64,000 nt of DNA from Taudactylus pleione (lineage: Eukaryota > Chordata > Amphibia > Anura > Myobatrachidae). The DNA lies in the NCBI GenBank assembly GCA_031769625.1, contig JAUIMM010001030.1:1185001-1249000 (forward strand). The letters run 5' to 3'. Below are positions 1-10,648 of this stretch, in pieces. Below the pieces are notes generated by a model that was not told the DNA's origin, made no database searches, and saw only the letters and a program-made list of their open reading frames with translations. How positions within the stretch are numbered: position 1 is the first letter of the stretch; each line of letters starts with the position of its first letter. The position numbers and the translations under genes were made by a program.

Positions 1-618
1 TACAAGCCCCATAACACATACGGCTTGGAAAAAAATTATTATTCATAGTAATTCTATTCGATCTCAGGTGTTTCATAACTGCCATTCAACAACAGCTGCA
101 TAGATACAATTTTGCATATAAAAACTATTCCATTGATTGTTGTACATGTTAAAATTATTCATTAATTGACATTTCACCCTCATGTGAACCGCTGCTCCCA
201 CATAATCATCTGTGACAAATATAAAACAGTTATATATTTGTGTAGGCAGTAGGGTTACTTTAAAAATCTACTGGATAGTATCGCATTTTTAGCTGCTGGA
301 ACCAGTGAGATATCAACTTTCATTTTGTCTGCCAACGCTGTTCCTCCAATGGTAATCTCTGGTGCTGCAAATTCTACGAACTTGGGACACAAGTGTCTTG
401 GCTCTGTATGCAGCAGTGAGCATGCTGCCTAAAAACATATACTGGGCACACAGCTTCAGCTAGCTGGCCACAAGAGTACTCATACAGTACAAAAGAAAAA
501 GCCTTCTACAGAATGAGAAAGGTTTAATAAGGCAAGTGTGGAAAGGACAGCTAGGATTCCCACTATAAATAATGTAATACAAAAATATAAATAATACATA
601 CTAAGCTCCTGTGACTCT
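1..618. other. Unassigned AT-rich DNA
   Basis: No coding signal, tandem array or recognisable repeat end was found. It flanks the LTR retrotransposon that begins near 619. Confidence 0.5.
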
Positions 619-1428
619 TGTGATAAATTGGGGTAATTAGCTCGGTAGATTGTGATCAGTGGTGCAGTGATTAGTTGCAGAATTAATCCACTTTTGCGTA
701 GACCTTTCTTGTGTAGAATCTATATGCCCACATTCTCCACCACACATGATAACTTGTGGTAATTAGCTAGGTAGAGTGTGGTCAGTGGTGCAGTGATTAG
801 GTGCAGAATTAGAGTCCACACATGGCATTCCAGTAAAATAAAGAAAATGGTGCTTTACTTCAGCATGGTAATCAGGAAACAAGAATAGAAAATAACAAAC
901 AACCTAGCCCTCTCTTAGGGCACTAGCTCACTTCTTGAACCCTCTCTATTAAGGTGCAGCTAGTCTGCCAATAAAGTTTCTACCTGCTTCTCTGCAGGTC
1001 TATTGCCTGCTCCAGCCTGGCTTGGCTTGCACAGATATACAAACACCATCAGTCTTTGTGGCCTTCCCTGTATCCTCCAGGTATACAGTTGGCCCTGGCT
1101 TCCTCAGCCTGCAGCCAGCTGCTTCAATGTCACACAGTCTAAGAGATTTTTGGTCCCCCCTTGCCTCCTGCAAGGTCCAGACACAGGCCTCCTGGCCCCC
1201 AATGACTTGCTTAGCTTCACTGGCCTCTCTGGCTGCCACACTCCCACATAGACTGTTTTCAACAGCAGCCTGACTGGTCTGCCTCCTCATCAGCCCACAC
1301 CTGAGCTTTCTCCACAAGGCACCCACAGGTGTATCACAACTCAGTATAAATATCCTGTGTGGGAGGATCTCTCCAACCCCACACAGAATCTGCTGCTCAC
1401 CAATGTCATCTCTGGTGACACTGCCACA
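619..1428 (-). repeat. 3' LTR (left copy)
   Basis: Matches 4498-5244 from base 689 onward. It also has an extra partial unit at 619-690 that repeats 750-815. With this unit the LTR reads TG...CA. A TATTTATA box lies on the minus strand (complement of about 1344-1353). Confidence 0.75.
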
Positions 1429-1441
1429 TATCCCCCTCCCC
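1429..1441 (-). promoter_or_regulatory. Polypurine tract
   Basis: The minus strand reads GGGGAGGGGGATA directly before the LTR start TGTGGC. This is the expected position and composition for plus-strand priming of an LTR element. Confidence 0.65.
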
Positions 1442-1442
1442 A

Positions 1443-3919
1443 GCTTGAAACCCCTGGGTTCAGTGACATGGGACAAGGCATTCTCATGACGATGTCCCTC
1501 TTCACTCTCCTCATGAGGGAAATCCACCTCATCCACGGTCATACAAACTCTTGTGATTTCTGGGGGTCTCATCCCCCAAGTTCCAGAGTTAATTTTTCTC
1601 CTTACTTTTTTCCTCACTTTATGGTACCAATGGTGGCACTTGTTTTCTTTATGCAGTACTTGAGGCTCACCCTTAGGTACCACATGAGGCATTAAGAACT
1701 TGAAGTAACTTTTTCCAAAGAGATATACTTCATCTTTACTCTTGCCACCTACATCAAAATTCAGACTCTCATGTCCATGTAAGATACTTGAGTGTTTATT
1801 CCATTGATCCGCAGACTTTATCTAACGGCTTTGATGGCTTCACTTCTGCCACTTCATTAAAGTATATATCATTTGCATTTTCTTGTGCTCCTGCTTTTTG
1901 AGCCTTGAAAATATGATGAACAATTTAAACATGGTCAACCAGCTCAGGTTGAAGTTCACTCTCCACAGAGGTCTTTATTTTCAAATACTGACTAGCTGGA
2001 CTACTTGCTTCATGCTTTATTATGTGAGACCACTCCACTTCCCCACAGACAAATTCAGAAGCATTGAATGTTCCATCCTGCTTGCATGTAGGCATTGTTT
2101 CACAAACATGAGTAGTATTCTTCACAAGACTCTCAGAATTAACTTTCTCCAAGGGTCTGCTTCCCACAGCAAAACTGTGTGCCCGAGTCACATTCTAATC
2201 ACTCTGAACACACGGCAATAAGAGTCTCAATCTTTGAAGCCATCACTATATCCGTAGACTTCTGTACATCCTGTACCTTTGCTTCACAGGTCTTGCGATC
2301 ACCATCTGTATACATCAGTTCTTTATTAGCAACTTCAGACACAGTTTTGCAATCTGGACCTGTGCCCCTTTTGAAGGACTTCATACCCTTTACTATCACT
2401 GCAAGCTGAAAGTCACTGCAAGGAAGCTCATCTACTTTTACAATACTGTCCGTTAGGGAATTTCCCAACTTTGATACTTCTGTCTTTTCTTGTACACTGG
2501 TACTGTTAATAAGAACATCTCTATGGTCCCACTGCTTATCACACAAGACATTATGTACCGGTAGCATATCATTCTGCATGCCAGCCTTTTCAGGATCAAC
2601 CTGTAACAATTGCTGTTTGTGTTTATGTACTTCTGCCACACTGTGTTCAGCGAAGACATCAGACGCCATTTTCGGTCCAGGATCCAACTTCAGAACGTTA
2701 TCCAACTTCTTTTCCTCTTCTGATTTTCCCACTACCATGTGGAACTTTTCCTGAGCCGCAGATAGCTGCTCTTCCAGCTGGGCAATTTTTGCCGTGGCGC
2801 TTTCCAACTTGCTCTCAGATTGTAGCAGATTGCTCTCCACAACTTCAAATTCAGCAATTCTCAACTTTTGTACAATTGTTTCAGACTCTGCCATGTTTTA
2901 TTCACATTGCAATGCCAGTTCTTTGGTATTCTTCTCCACTTGGAATCTTTGCAACTGGTCCTGTGTACATAGCAGCCACTTCTTAAGACTCTCACTCTGT
3001 TCTTGCAACTTCCAAGCCTGGCCATGGGCAAGGTACAGCTCTCTCTCCAAAGATTCAGTTTGCTCCATGGCTTTATGCAGACTTTCCTCCGGGAATACAT
3101 TTCTTTCCGCCAGACCTTCTGAAACTGCTCTAGCTGCAGCTAAATTGGAGTGGAGAGTTTGTACTTGCTCCTTACAGCTGACTTCAAGACGGACCATCTC
3201 CATCTTTTTTTCTTCGCGGTCTGTCTCCCACTGAGTGCAAGTCTGCAGCATCTGGAGACACTGCTCTTTTACTTCACAAAACTTTTCAGCCAGAGAACTT
3301 TTCTCCAATTCACAGTCTTTAAGCTTTACTTGTATGGACACAATTAAAGAGTCTTTTTCCTTTAATACCAGAGCCAGATCCGCCACTTTCACTTGCGTGC
3401 GCTCTGCATCACTCCGATGTCTCTGAACTCCTTCTTTCAATTCCTCCACTTCCTGCTGAAGTACCATACACTTTTGCTGAAATTCAACCACATCTTACTC
3501 TAATAAGTCATTATTTGCTAGGAGCACATCATTCTTATACTTTGTAACACATTGGAGAAGTTTAGCTTCCTCAAGGCGTTCAAACATAGCTGCCAATTTG
3601 AGGTCTGTCTCTTTAAGAATTTCACATTTTTTTATTTCTTCCGGCTCAAATGCCATTTTCAGCTTGTTCATGAACATTTCTCTCATCAGCCAATTGTTCC
3701 ATTAAGTCATCAATCTTTCCAGCATAATACGCATTACTTTCATTCAAAACTTTATGCATATTGTCAAATTCTTCTAGGCTGATATAGTCCTCTCTGGACG
3801 GACTATATCACCATACACTGAAAACTTTCTTTTTGCGCATTGAGCTTTGCCCACTGATGCTTGTTGGCTTCTTCCTGAGCTACTGTAGCCAGCAGCAAGG
3901 CCTTCAACATGTCATCCAT
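1443..3919 (-). pseudogene. Broken coiled-coil ORF inside the LTR element
   Basis: Reading starts at an ATG at 3919 (MDDMLKALLLATVAQEEA...), which is amphipathic and Gag-start-like. After 38 codons it meets a stop at 3803-3805. A second frame covers 3686 to 2199 with two in-frame stops (3495-3497 and 2898-2900) and gives about 490 residues of heptad-rich, Lys/Glu/Gln/Leu-rich sequence, for example LQQEVEELKEG and KIAQLEEQLSAAQE. A frameshift near 2195 leads to another 88-residue segment, and a last frame runs from 1692 into the 3' LTR. The long coiled coils are seen directly. The product is not recognised: it could be a divergent Gag or a captured host coiled-coil gene. It has no zinc knuckle, protease, RT or integrase motif. 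Confidence 0.6.
3781..3809. repeat. Perfect 10-bp inverted repeat (hairpin)
   Basis: GATATAGTCC at 3781-3790 and its exact complement at 3800-3809 are separated by 9 bases. The stop that ends the first segment of the coiled-coil frame lies in this hairpin. Confidence 0.8.
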
Positions 3920-4497
3920 GTTGTCTTTTTTTTTAGCACACAGTATTTAACTTGCAACACTTGGCTTTCAAATTTATACACTTCACAACATAACACAGTA
4001 ACTGCTTTGGTTGTCACTTGCACCAACTTTGATTAAAATGAACAGCATATAACAAGTCTCTTTCCCTTTAATTGCAAAAGAAACAGTCCAGGACACAGAA
4101 TAGCACACCTTGAAATTAACAAGTAGGTCCTAAGCATTCAGCAGAATAAGCCACTTTTCTTGCAGGTTTTCAACATTAGAGGTTACACACATTTCTCTTC
4201 ACAGACACAGAATATACTTCATAACTGGTCATTTCAATAAATTTGCACACCTTTAAACCATGATTTGCAGGCATGCATACAACTTTTCCATGACATACTT
4301 CAACAGACTAACTTTTCTCTTTAGCAGAAAATACACTTGCAACTTCACTTTTGCTAAACACTTCAATACTTATCTTCACTCATACTTATCTTTACTCAGG
4401 TGCAGTGAGCCTCCTTTAGTTTTCTAAGAGAGTCCAATTATGTAGTGCAATAAGCATTCATATTTCCATTTATACTCCACATTTTCTGTGCCTGCTG
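3920..4497 (-). other. Leader of the LTR element
   Basis: Noncoding, AT-rich interval between the 5' LTR and the coiled-coil start. No tRNA-complementary primer site starting with TGG was found at the LTR edge. Confidence 0.45.
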
Positions 4498-5244
4498 TAA
4501 TCCACTTTTGCGTAGACCTTTCTTGTGTAGAATCTTTATGCCCACATTCTCCACCACACATGATAACTTGTGGTAATTAGCTAGGTAGAGTGTGGTCAGT
4601 GGTGCAGTGATTAGGTGCAGAATTAGAGTCCACACATGGCATTCCAGTAAAATAAAGAAAATGGTGCTTTACTTCAGCATGGTAATCAGGAAACAAGAAT
4701 AGAAAATAACAAACAACATGGCCCTCTCTTAGGGCACTAGCTCACTTCTTGAACACTCTCTATCAAGGTGCAGCTAGTCTGCCAATAAAGTCTATACCTG
4801 CTTCTCTGCAGGTCTATTGCCTGCTCCAGCCCAGCTTGGCTTGCACAGCTTTGCAAACACCATCAGTCTTTGTGGCCTTCCCTGTATCCTCCATGTATAC
4901 AGTAGGCCTTGGCTTCCTCAGCCTGTAGCCCAGCTGCTTCAATGTCACACAGTCTGAGAGATTTTTGGTCCCCCCTTGCCTCCTGTAAGGTCCAGACACA
5001 GGCCTCCTGGCCCCCAATGGCTCGCTTAGCTTCACATGGGCTCTCTGGCTGCCACAGTCCCACATAAACTGTTTCCAACAGCAGCCTGACTGGTCTGCAT
5101 CCTCATCAACCCACACCTGAGCTTTCTCCACAAAGCACCCACAGGTGTATCACAACTCAGTATAAATACCCTGTGTGGGAGGATCTCTCCAACCCCACAC
5201 AGAATCTGCTGCTCACCAACGCCATCACTGGTGACACTGCCACA
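4498..5244 (-). repeat. 5' LTR (right copy)
   Basis: Direct repeat of 689-1428, starting TGTGGCAGTG on the minus strand. A TATTTATA promoter box lies near 5158-5168 on that strand. It is followed outside by CTCT, the candidate target duplication. Confidence 0.75.
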
Positions 5245-5956
5245 CTCTATAGAAGAAGGACACATTTCCATGTAGTGAGATTGTAGTGGTCTGAGGGTCT
5301 GAAACCTCTATTACTACCAACATGCCTGATTTTTCAGCCCTCTGGTAAAAGTCCCTAGATTGGACAATTATTACTATTGTTTTTTTGTGCAGTTTATGAG
5401 TAATTGTGTCTGTATATTATCTCAATAAATGCTATTTATGGTATATTTCCAATTAAAGTGGACATTGTATGAATGAAGTACCTCTATATTTACAGTTTTG
5501 CACTATGATATGTCTCATTTATGCATATGAATTCATCATAAGAAGATCTACATAATATATAAAGAAAATTACATTTATTACTGCCATCCATTTTTTTCCA
5601 CCACCGCCCCTTAGCACCATCTGTGAAACACCATCTTTAAAATGTTTTGTTCCTCTGGTTCATTGTGGGTAGAACCTAATCTGTGTTTCTCAGGCTGCCT
5701 CTCTCGCCACCAGAAGCACTAAGAGATCATCAACATTTTACATTTCAAATGATTCCCAGCATGACTGGATTAAGGGCCATATGGGCCTGTGGTTGAAAAA
5801 CAATGAAGGGCCTATTCTGAGAAGAGGAGGGGGTGTGAGCCATGTGGGCATGTACACCCAACCTTATCAGCCCCAATGCCACCCTCAATATTTAAAAGTA
5901 TTGCAGAAAAATTGCATAATTTTGTGAGGAAAATAGAAACACAATTTTAATACCAA
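5245..5956. other. Unassigned spacer
   Basis: AT-rich DNA with no supported gene. A short stretch around 5750-5800 (cccagcatgactgg, then gggccatatggg) resembles 13430-13510 and is probably old dispersed repeat. Confidence 0.4.
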
Positions 5957-6436
5957 TTATTAAAGTAAAATAATTGTGAAGTCTGATCAGCTTACTTGGA
6001 GTTCCAAAGTTTAAAAGATTTATTTGCATAAAGAAATATAAAGAGTACCTTCCATATAATGCGCATGCACGGTTGGCACCAACACAAGGCTTCAATTCTG
6101 AAAGCACTGACTTGCTGGGTCAGTGTGGTACAATTTATATACAGCAAACAATACAGGAGTAACCTTAGTAACACATATTACAGTTTAGATGAACTGGTCA
6201 CTACACAATAGGTTACAGGTAAAACAATGCAATTGGTCAAGCTTCAACTGTTTTCCTGAATCGTGGTCTAATGTCCTCAGGTGCTCGCCACTCAGAGTGG
6301 GAAGGTGGCAGGTAACAGTTTACAGTTAAAAACAGGTTCTTATGGAAAGCATATTCATTTACCAAACAAGCTGTAACTACAAGCAATGTTGAAACAAATA
6401 ATTGATCACAAATTTGTAAATGTAAATATATTGGAA
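5957..6436 (-). repeat. Proviral 3' LTR
   Basis: Matches 12657-13145. On the minus strand a TATA box (TATATAAATT, complement of 6133-6142) precedes an AATAAA polyadenylation signal (complement of 6019-6024), the layout of a retroviral U3-R-U5. Confidence 0.75.
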
Positions 6437-6694
6437 AAAGGACAACCATTCATCCTACTGGTTGCTAGCAACACCACCTGCTAAAAGCATATTCCCTTCT
6501 GCATCAATACTTAGATTATACCTGTCCTTCTTGTAACCTAAAACCAAACATGTTGTACACTTTGTTTACTAACTATCCCCCTGATTTATGAATCTAATAA
6601 GTTGAGTTAGGTCATGCCCTGATCTTGGGTAGCTTCTCATGTATTTCGTATGACATCTTTATCAGACCCACCTCCAGGATGTTCCACTTTGGTG

Positions 6695-7200
6695 TCAGAT
6701 CAAAAAATAGTTCCAGCTAAAAAGAACAAAAACAAAAGAAAGTACACAGAAGAGACAGGAGACTTTCATGATGTAATGGTTATTCTCCATCTTTGGTTCA
6801 GTTGCTTTGCCCTTATACAAACTTAATTTTCCGGGAAAAAAGTCTCCCTTTGTTCGGATACATTCATAATGAGTGGAATGGATCCAGGTGTCTCTTTCAG
6901 CAACTCTCAATTTAGTTGTAGTGATCATCAACACCTGGTATCGTCCTTCCCAACAATCTGTTAAGCAACCAGAACTCAAGAAATTTCTTAACCATTACAT
7001 TCTTTTCCAGGAACACTGACATGACAGTTAGTGCCCAACAAGATCAGAGCCAGAAGCTTTAAACTCCTCTGTTATCATCTCAACTATTATCTCACACCCA
7101 TGGTGTACCTGACAGTCATTTCATTATCACAGTTCAAGGTTATCTGTCCAACAAAAATAAAATATATCCAATGGTGACAGGTTATGAGGTGGCCTAGGGG
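6695..7200 (-). pseudogene. Retroviral integrase C-terminal remnant and short env-start-like ORF
   Basis: The minus-strand ORF 6979-6695 (94 codons) begins in the C-terminal domain of a gammaretroviral integrase. It carries the W-E-G box, the valine/threonine-rich strand after it, and the W-I-H motif that closes the domain. A frame shift upstream separates it from weak integrase-like sequence extending to about 7200. The same ORF ends in a strongly hydrophobic segment after an internal Met near 6796, resembling the signal peptide of an overlapping env start. It stops at once, and no surface or transmembrane region follows before the LTR. Nothing functional is left. Identification of the integrase tail is fairly firm; the env reading is inference. 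Confidence 0.6.
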
Positions 7201-8954
7201 TGATTCTGATACTTTTGCAATACTTTGCAATACTTCTTGCCATACTTACCCTGTCTCAGTCATCCCCTCACTCAAATTATTTTTTTATTTTTTTATAACC
7301 AAATGAAAAACAAATTCCCACATTATACTATTTGAATTACATTGATTTGTATTACCTGGGTTGGAATAAGCCCCCTGTGGTAACATAAACTTTGCATATT
7401 TATCAGTTTATGTACTGTGTGCTGAGAGTCTAAAAAAAAAAACTTGGTTGCCTGGATTCTTGGCAACTGAGCTATAGGTGAGGCTGCCCCTCTCTTTGAA
7501 GCCTCATCAGCTCTCCTTGTCTTAATAATATCATATAATAATATAAGTGTAATCCCTATATATGCAAGTGCTTAGGCATTTTATATCTGTCACTATCAGT
7601 GGAAATTGTATGGTCGTCAACAGTCCTTTGTTTGCCTTGTGAATATCATATTGGTGTTCTAGTTGTTTGTCATAAACTTAAAACATGATTCTTATCTGTC
7701 ATAGAACCCCAACTTTATATATGACCTCAAAACTTATCTTTTAGTTGGCAATAGTGTTTTCTTCTGCCAACCCACATTATCTATAATAGTGCTATCAGTT
7801 TATACCTTCATACTCTATAATAGTACCTCCCATCAAAAAAAATATAAGGTTGTCACATGTGAAATCAATCTTTTCCATGCAGTCATGCGTATCTGTGTAA
7901 CTGCTAAATCCTCATCGCTCTACCATTTGTATCTTATGAGATACATATGGTAAATAAATTACAGGATTTAGCATATTACATCTTTTGATGGTTATTATTT
8001 GATGGTGCCATAAGGGCCAAATTCCATCTTGTGCTCGTTTGTGTAAAGTTTAGAATGAGCAGATACTTCATAGTGTGCATATAACATTAGATCACGTCCT
8101 TCTACTGTCTTCCCTATATCCTGTCCAGTGTCAATTGTCTCGTCCCCCTTAGTCAGATAATGTCCCAAATATTTCTTCTTCGTCCAACATGGCTGTAGCT
8201 TCTTATTATACCTTGTGTCCTGCTTGTGAGAGATGAAACAACAATTGTTTTAGTGTCAAGCAAAGAAGACAATAATGAACCTAACAATAACTCATCCATA
8301 TGACTAATGATGGATAAATACAGTAACTTGGTTAAAAGGATTGAAACAGTCACTTGGGCTATCATTGATCCTTTAGGGCACTAGCACTAACAGTCCGGAT
8401 AAAGAGGTACAGAGAAGAAAGCAGCATAGATATCAGTGATAGCAAGAAAAGAAATATGAGAAAGAAAAAAGTAATAATTTGTTTTTTACATTAAAAATGA
8501 CCACTGGATTGGGCACTATGGGGAATTGTCTCATTAATTTATTCCATTTTGATCCCACATCATATGTATAATTAATTATGGGTGCTACCGTACCTTTTGC
8601 CCGCTGTCCATCTTTAGTTCATAGGGAACAGGGTATTTGCAAAACTATTTGTTTTTCTACTCTTGATGGAATAATATCTATAACAGTCTGGTGCATCATT
8701 AGCCTTTGTGGAAAGAATATTGATACACTTCTCCTGTTACTCCCATGGCCAATATAGATTCCTTTATAATTGGTAAACTTACACTGCTGCTGTGTGCATG
8801 CATACCTGGTGATTAGTATACAATGCGTGTTCACACCCTGAATAGGATAAGGAATAATGCATCCCATGGTCATGCTTTGCATATTCACACTCCAGGTACA
8901 TGATGTCACACTGCATTGTCATGCTATGCATTATCATAATCTACATGTGACTTA
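7200..8954. other. Decayed proviral interior, unassigned
   Basis: Short minus-strand frames with cysteines and hydrophobic stretches (8909-8619 and 8365-8153) suggest decayed coding sequence, but no catalytic or structural motif could be assigned. The rest is AT-rich with many stops. Confidence 0.3.
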
Positions 8955-9453
8955 GGGTCTCATTCAGACCCGTTCGCAAGCGCTGAGCACTCGCAACCGG
9001 GTCGATGTTGACCCACTGGGTATACGCACGCTGGAGCTGTCTCTGTTGCTACGGGCCTCGCACCAAAGTGGCGAGCTTTCAATGTTGAATGACAGCTCGC
9101 CCCATTTGGGAGACGGGCAGGGAGGGTGGCCGGCCAAACGGAGGCATTCCCGACAGAACGCTTGCCATTTGGGGTCGGCTCCACTGACATCAGCAATGAT
9201 GTCAGTGGGGAGCTTACTGCTCAATCAGAGGAGGGAGCTCCCTGGGGCTTGCGCTTGCCAAGACCCAACCTTAGGGTCTCATCGCAAGCCCCGATGGTCT
9301 TGACCATTGCGACCATCATCCTGGTCGGTCGCTAAGCTGTGGGTGGTAACCCACAGCTTAGCTAGTGACCAGGAGGCCGCACTTCAAGATGCAAGCGGCC
9401 GCCCTCATTCAGAGTGACAGCTTGCATCCAACAACCGGGTCTGAATGAGAGCC
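8955..9453. mobile_element. MITE of the gggcctgattcag family, TSD TTA
   Basis: Termini GGGTCTCATTCAG and complement of CTGAATGAGAGCC form inverted repeats. TTA flanks both sides (8952-8954 and 9454-9456). The interior is GC-rich and shares blocks with 18721-19253. A TWA-type 3-bp duplication fits PIF/Harbinger. No transposase is present. Confidence 0.75.
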
Positions 9454-9509
9454 TTAGTTCCAACACCACTTTGGTTCTAACTGTGTGTTGTATGTGTATC
9501 CCTCCCGTA

Positions 9510-9558
9510 AATTATATATATGTATATTTATATATATATATATATGTGTGTGTGTGCG
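9510..9558. repeat. TA/TG microsatellite
   Basis: Runs of tatata followed by tgtgtg. Confidence 0.85.
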
Positions 9559-10479
9559 TGACCAATGGCAGACTCGTTAGGCGTGACCACTGCCATACCC
9601 CTTTAATTTAGATTTTATGTTCGGACTCCGGCCTTTAAAAGCTCTCTGAGTTCAACCACTAATACTGCTACTGTTACTTCTCTGTAGTGCACATTTCCCA
9701 TACCTTTAATAAATAATATTTCTGTTCTACTAGAAAGGCATTATATTGTGATATCACATACAGGCACAATCCCATCCCTATATGATTTTACCACTAGGGT
9801 CCACAATAGTACTCACCGGCACCGGATGTAACCCTATATTACCCTGGTCTTCTAACACACTAGGGATTGTTCCTCTACCTCATGGTTCAGCAATGGTAGC
9901 CAGGCTGAGCAGACAACTTAAGCCAGCTCCTCCCCTGCCAATGCCAGGCCACGTATAACTGCAACACCTAAGACAATGCTGCAACTAAGGAGGGTCTATC
10001 TTCTGTTTCCTGCAGAACCTACCTACTCATATTAACAGATAATACAAAAACGCAATTTTGGCGATACTCTTTCCTACCTTATTATATGGAGGCAGAGGAG
10101 CACTTGGTTCATGCACCAACTTCCTCTCGGGCTCCTTACTACTGGTTTGCAATTTACATCTCCACTCCTCATGTTTACATGGCCAAATTTCTAAACATTT
10201 ACAGTGTTTAAGCCGCAATTTGCGTAGGCTTATTAGAGATTTTATCATTAACATGTTTCACATCTTTGTCAAATGTACCAACAATGGGAAAAGATCTCAC
10301 ACACTCCTCGGTCACTTATGACCACTTCTCACACTATTTAGTTGCATCCACACCATATTTTGTTCCTACAATAGATCAAGGTGACCCTGTCGGCGCTGTA
10401 CAGGAAATTGTTGTTTATGGTCCTTCCCGACATCTCTTTCCATTCTTTATTGGTTCCAAGCTGACTGTTTGGCTCCCAT
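9559..10479 (-). pseudogene. Proviral gag remnant
   Basis: On the minus strand an ATG at 10479 begins a protein with Gly at position 2, the N-myristoylation layout of retroviral Gag, and stops after 10 codons. Further along, the frame 10254-10027 contains a proline-rich PPY motif near 10084-10092, like the late domain after matrix in gammaretroviral Gag. Numerous stops separate these pieces. No capsid major-homology region or zinc knuckle was recognised, so the 3' limit is arbitrary. The call rests on position behind the primer site and leader plus these two motifs. Confidence 0.4.
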
Positions 10480-10490
10480 GGTCCGTACCA

Positions 10491-10648
10491 TGACCGACTT
10501 CTTGTCCTAACGGCTTCCCATGCACACAGGTAGGTATATTTATACCAATACAGACAGTTCCCAGCTGTTCGTCAGCGAAACCCCACCGTGACCGACCTCT
10601 TGTCCTAATGGTGCAAACCCATGAATGACTGACCTATTATCCTAATGG
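10491..10648 (-). repeat. Three short direct repeats in the proviral leader
   Basis: Near-identical 23-base units at 10491-10513, 10589-10611 and 10626-10648 (consensus tgaccgacytcttgtcctaa plus ygg). The first lies about 11 bases from the gag ATG on the minus strand. Confidence 0.75.

Larger units (their letters stand above)
619..5244 (-). mobile_element. Non-autonomous LTR retrotransposon with a coiled-coil ORF
   Basis: Two direct repeats of about 740 bp (689-1428 and 4498-5244) flank a 3.07 kb interior. Read on the minus strand the right copy is the 5' LTR. Both LTRs begin TGTGGCAGTG on that strand. A purine-rich tract (complement of 1429-1440) sits exactly where the polypurine tract of the 3' LTR should be. 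A 4-bp CTCT lies on both outer edges (615-618 and 5245-5248), a possible target duplication. The interior holds only a broken coiled-coil reading frame. No reverse transcriptase, protease or integrase motif was seen, so the element probably depended on another element's enzymes. The primer-binding site was not identified. Confidence 0.75.

Noticed and set aside
1000..1692. Independent gene of 230 codons, minus strand
   Set aside because: Two thirds of it lies in the 3' LTR, and a matching frame appears in the other LTR (4814-5271).
5892..6449. Small frames in the proviral LTRs
   Set aside because: They are chance frames inside LTR promoter and leader sequence and are shared only because the LTRs are copies.
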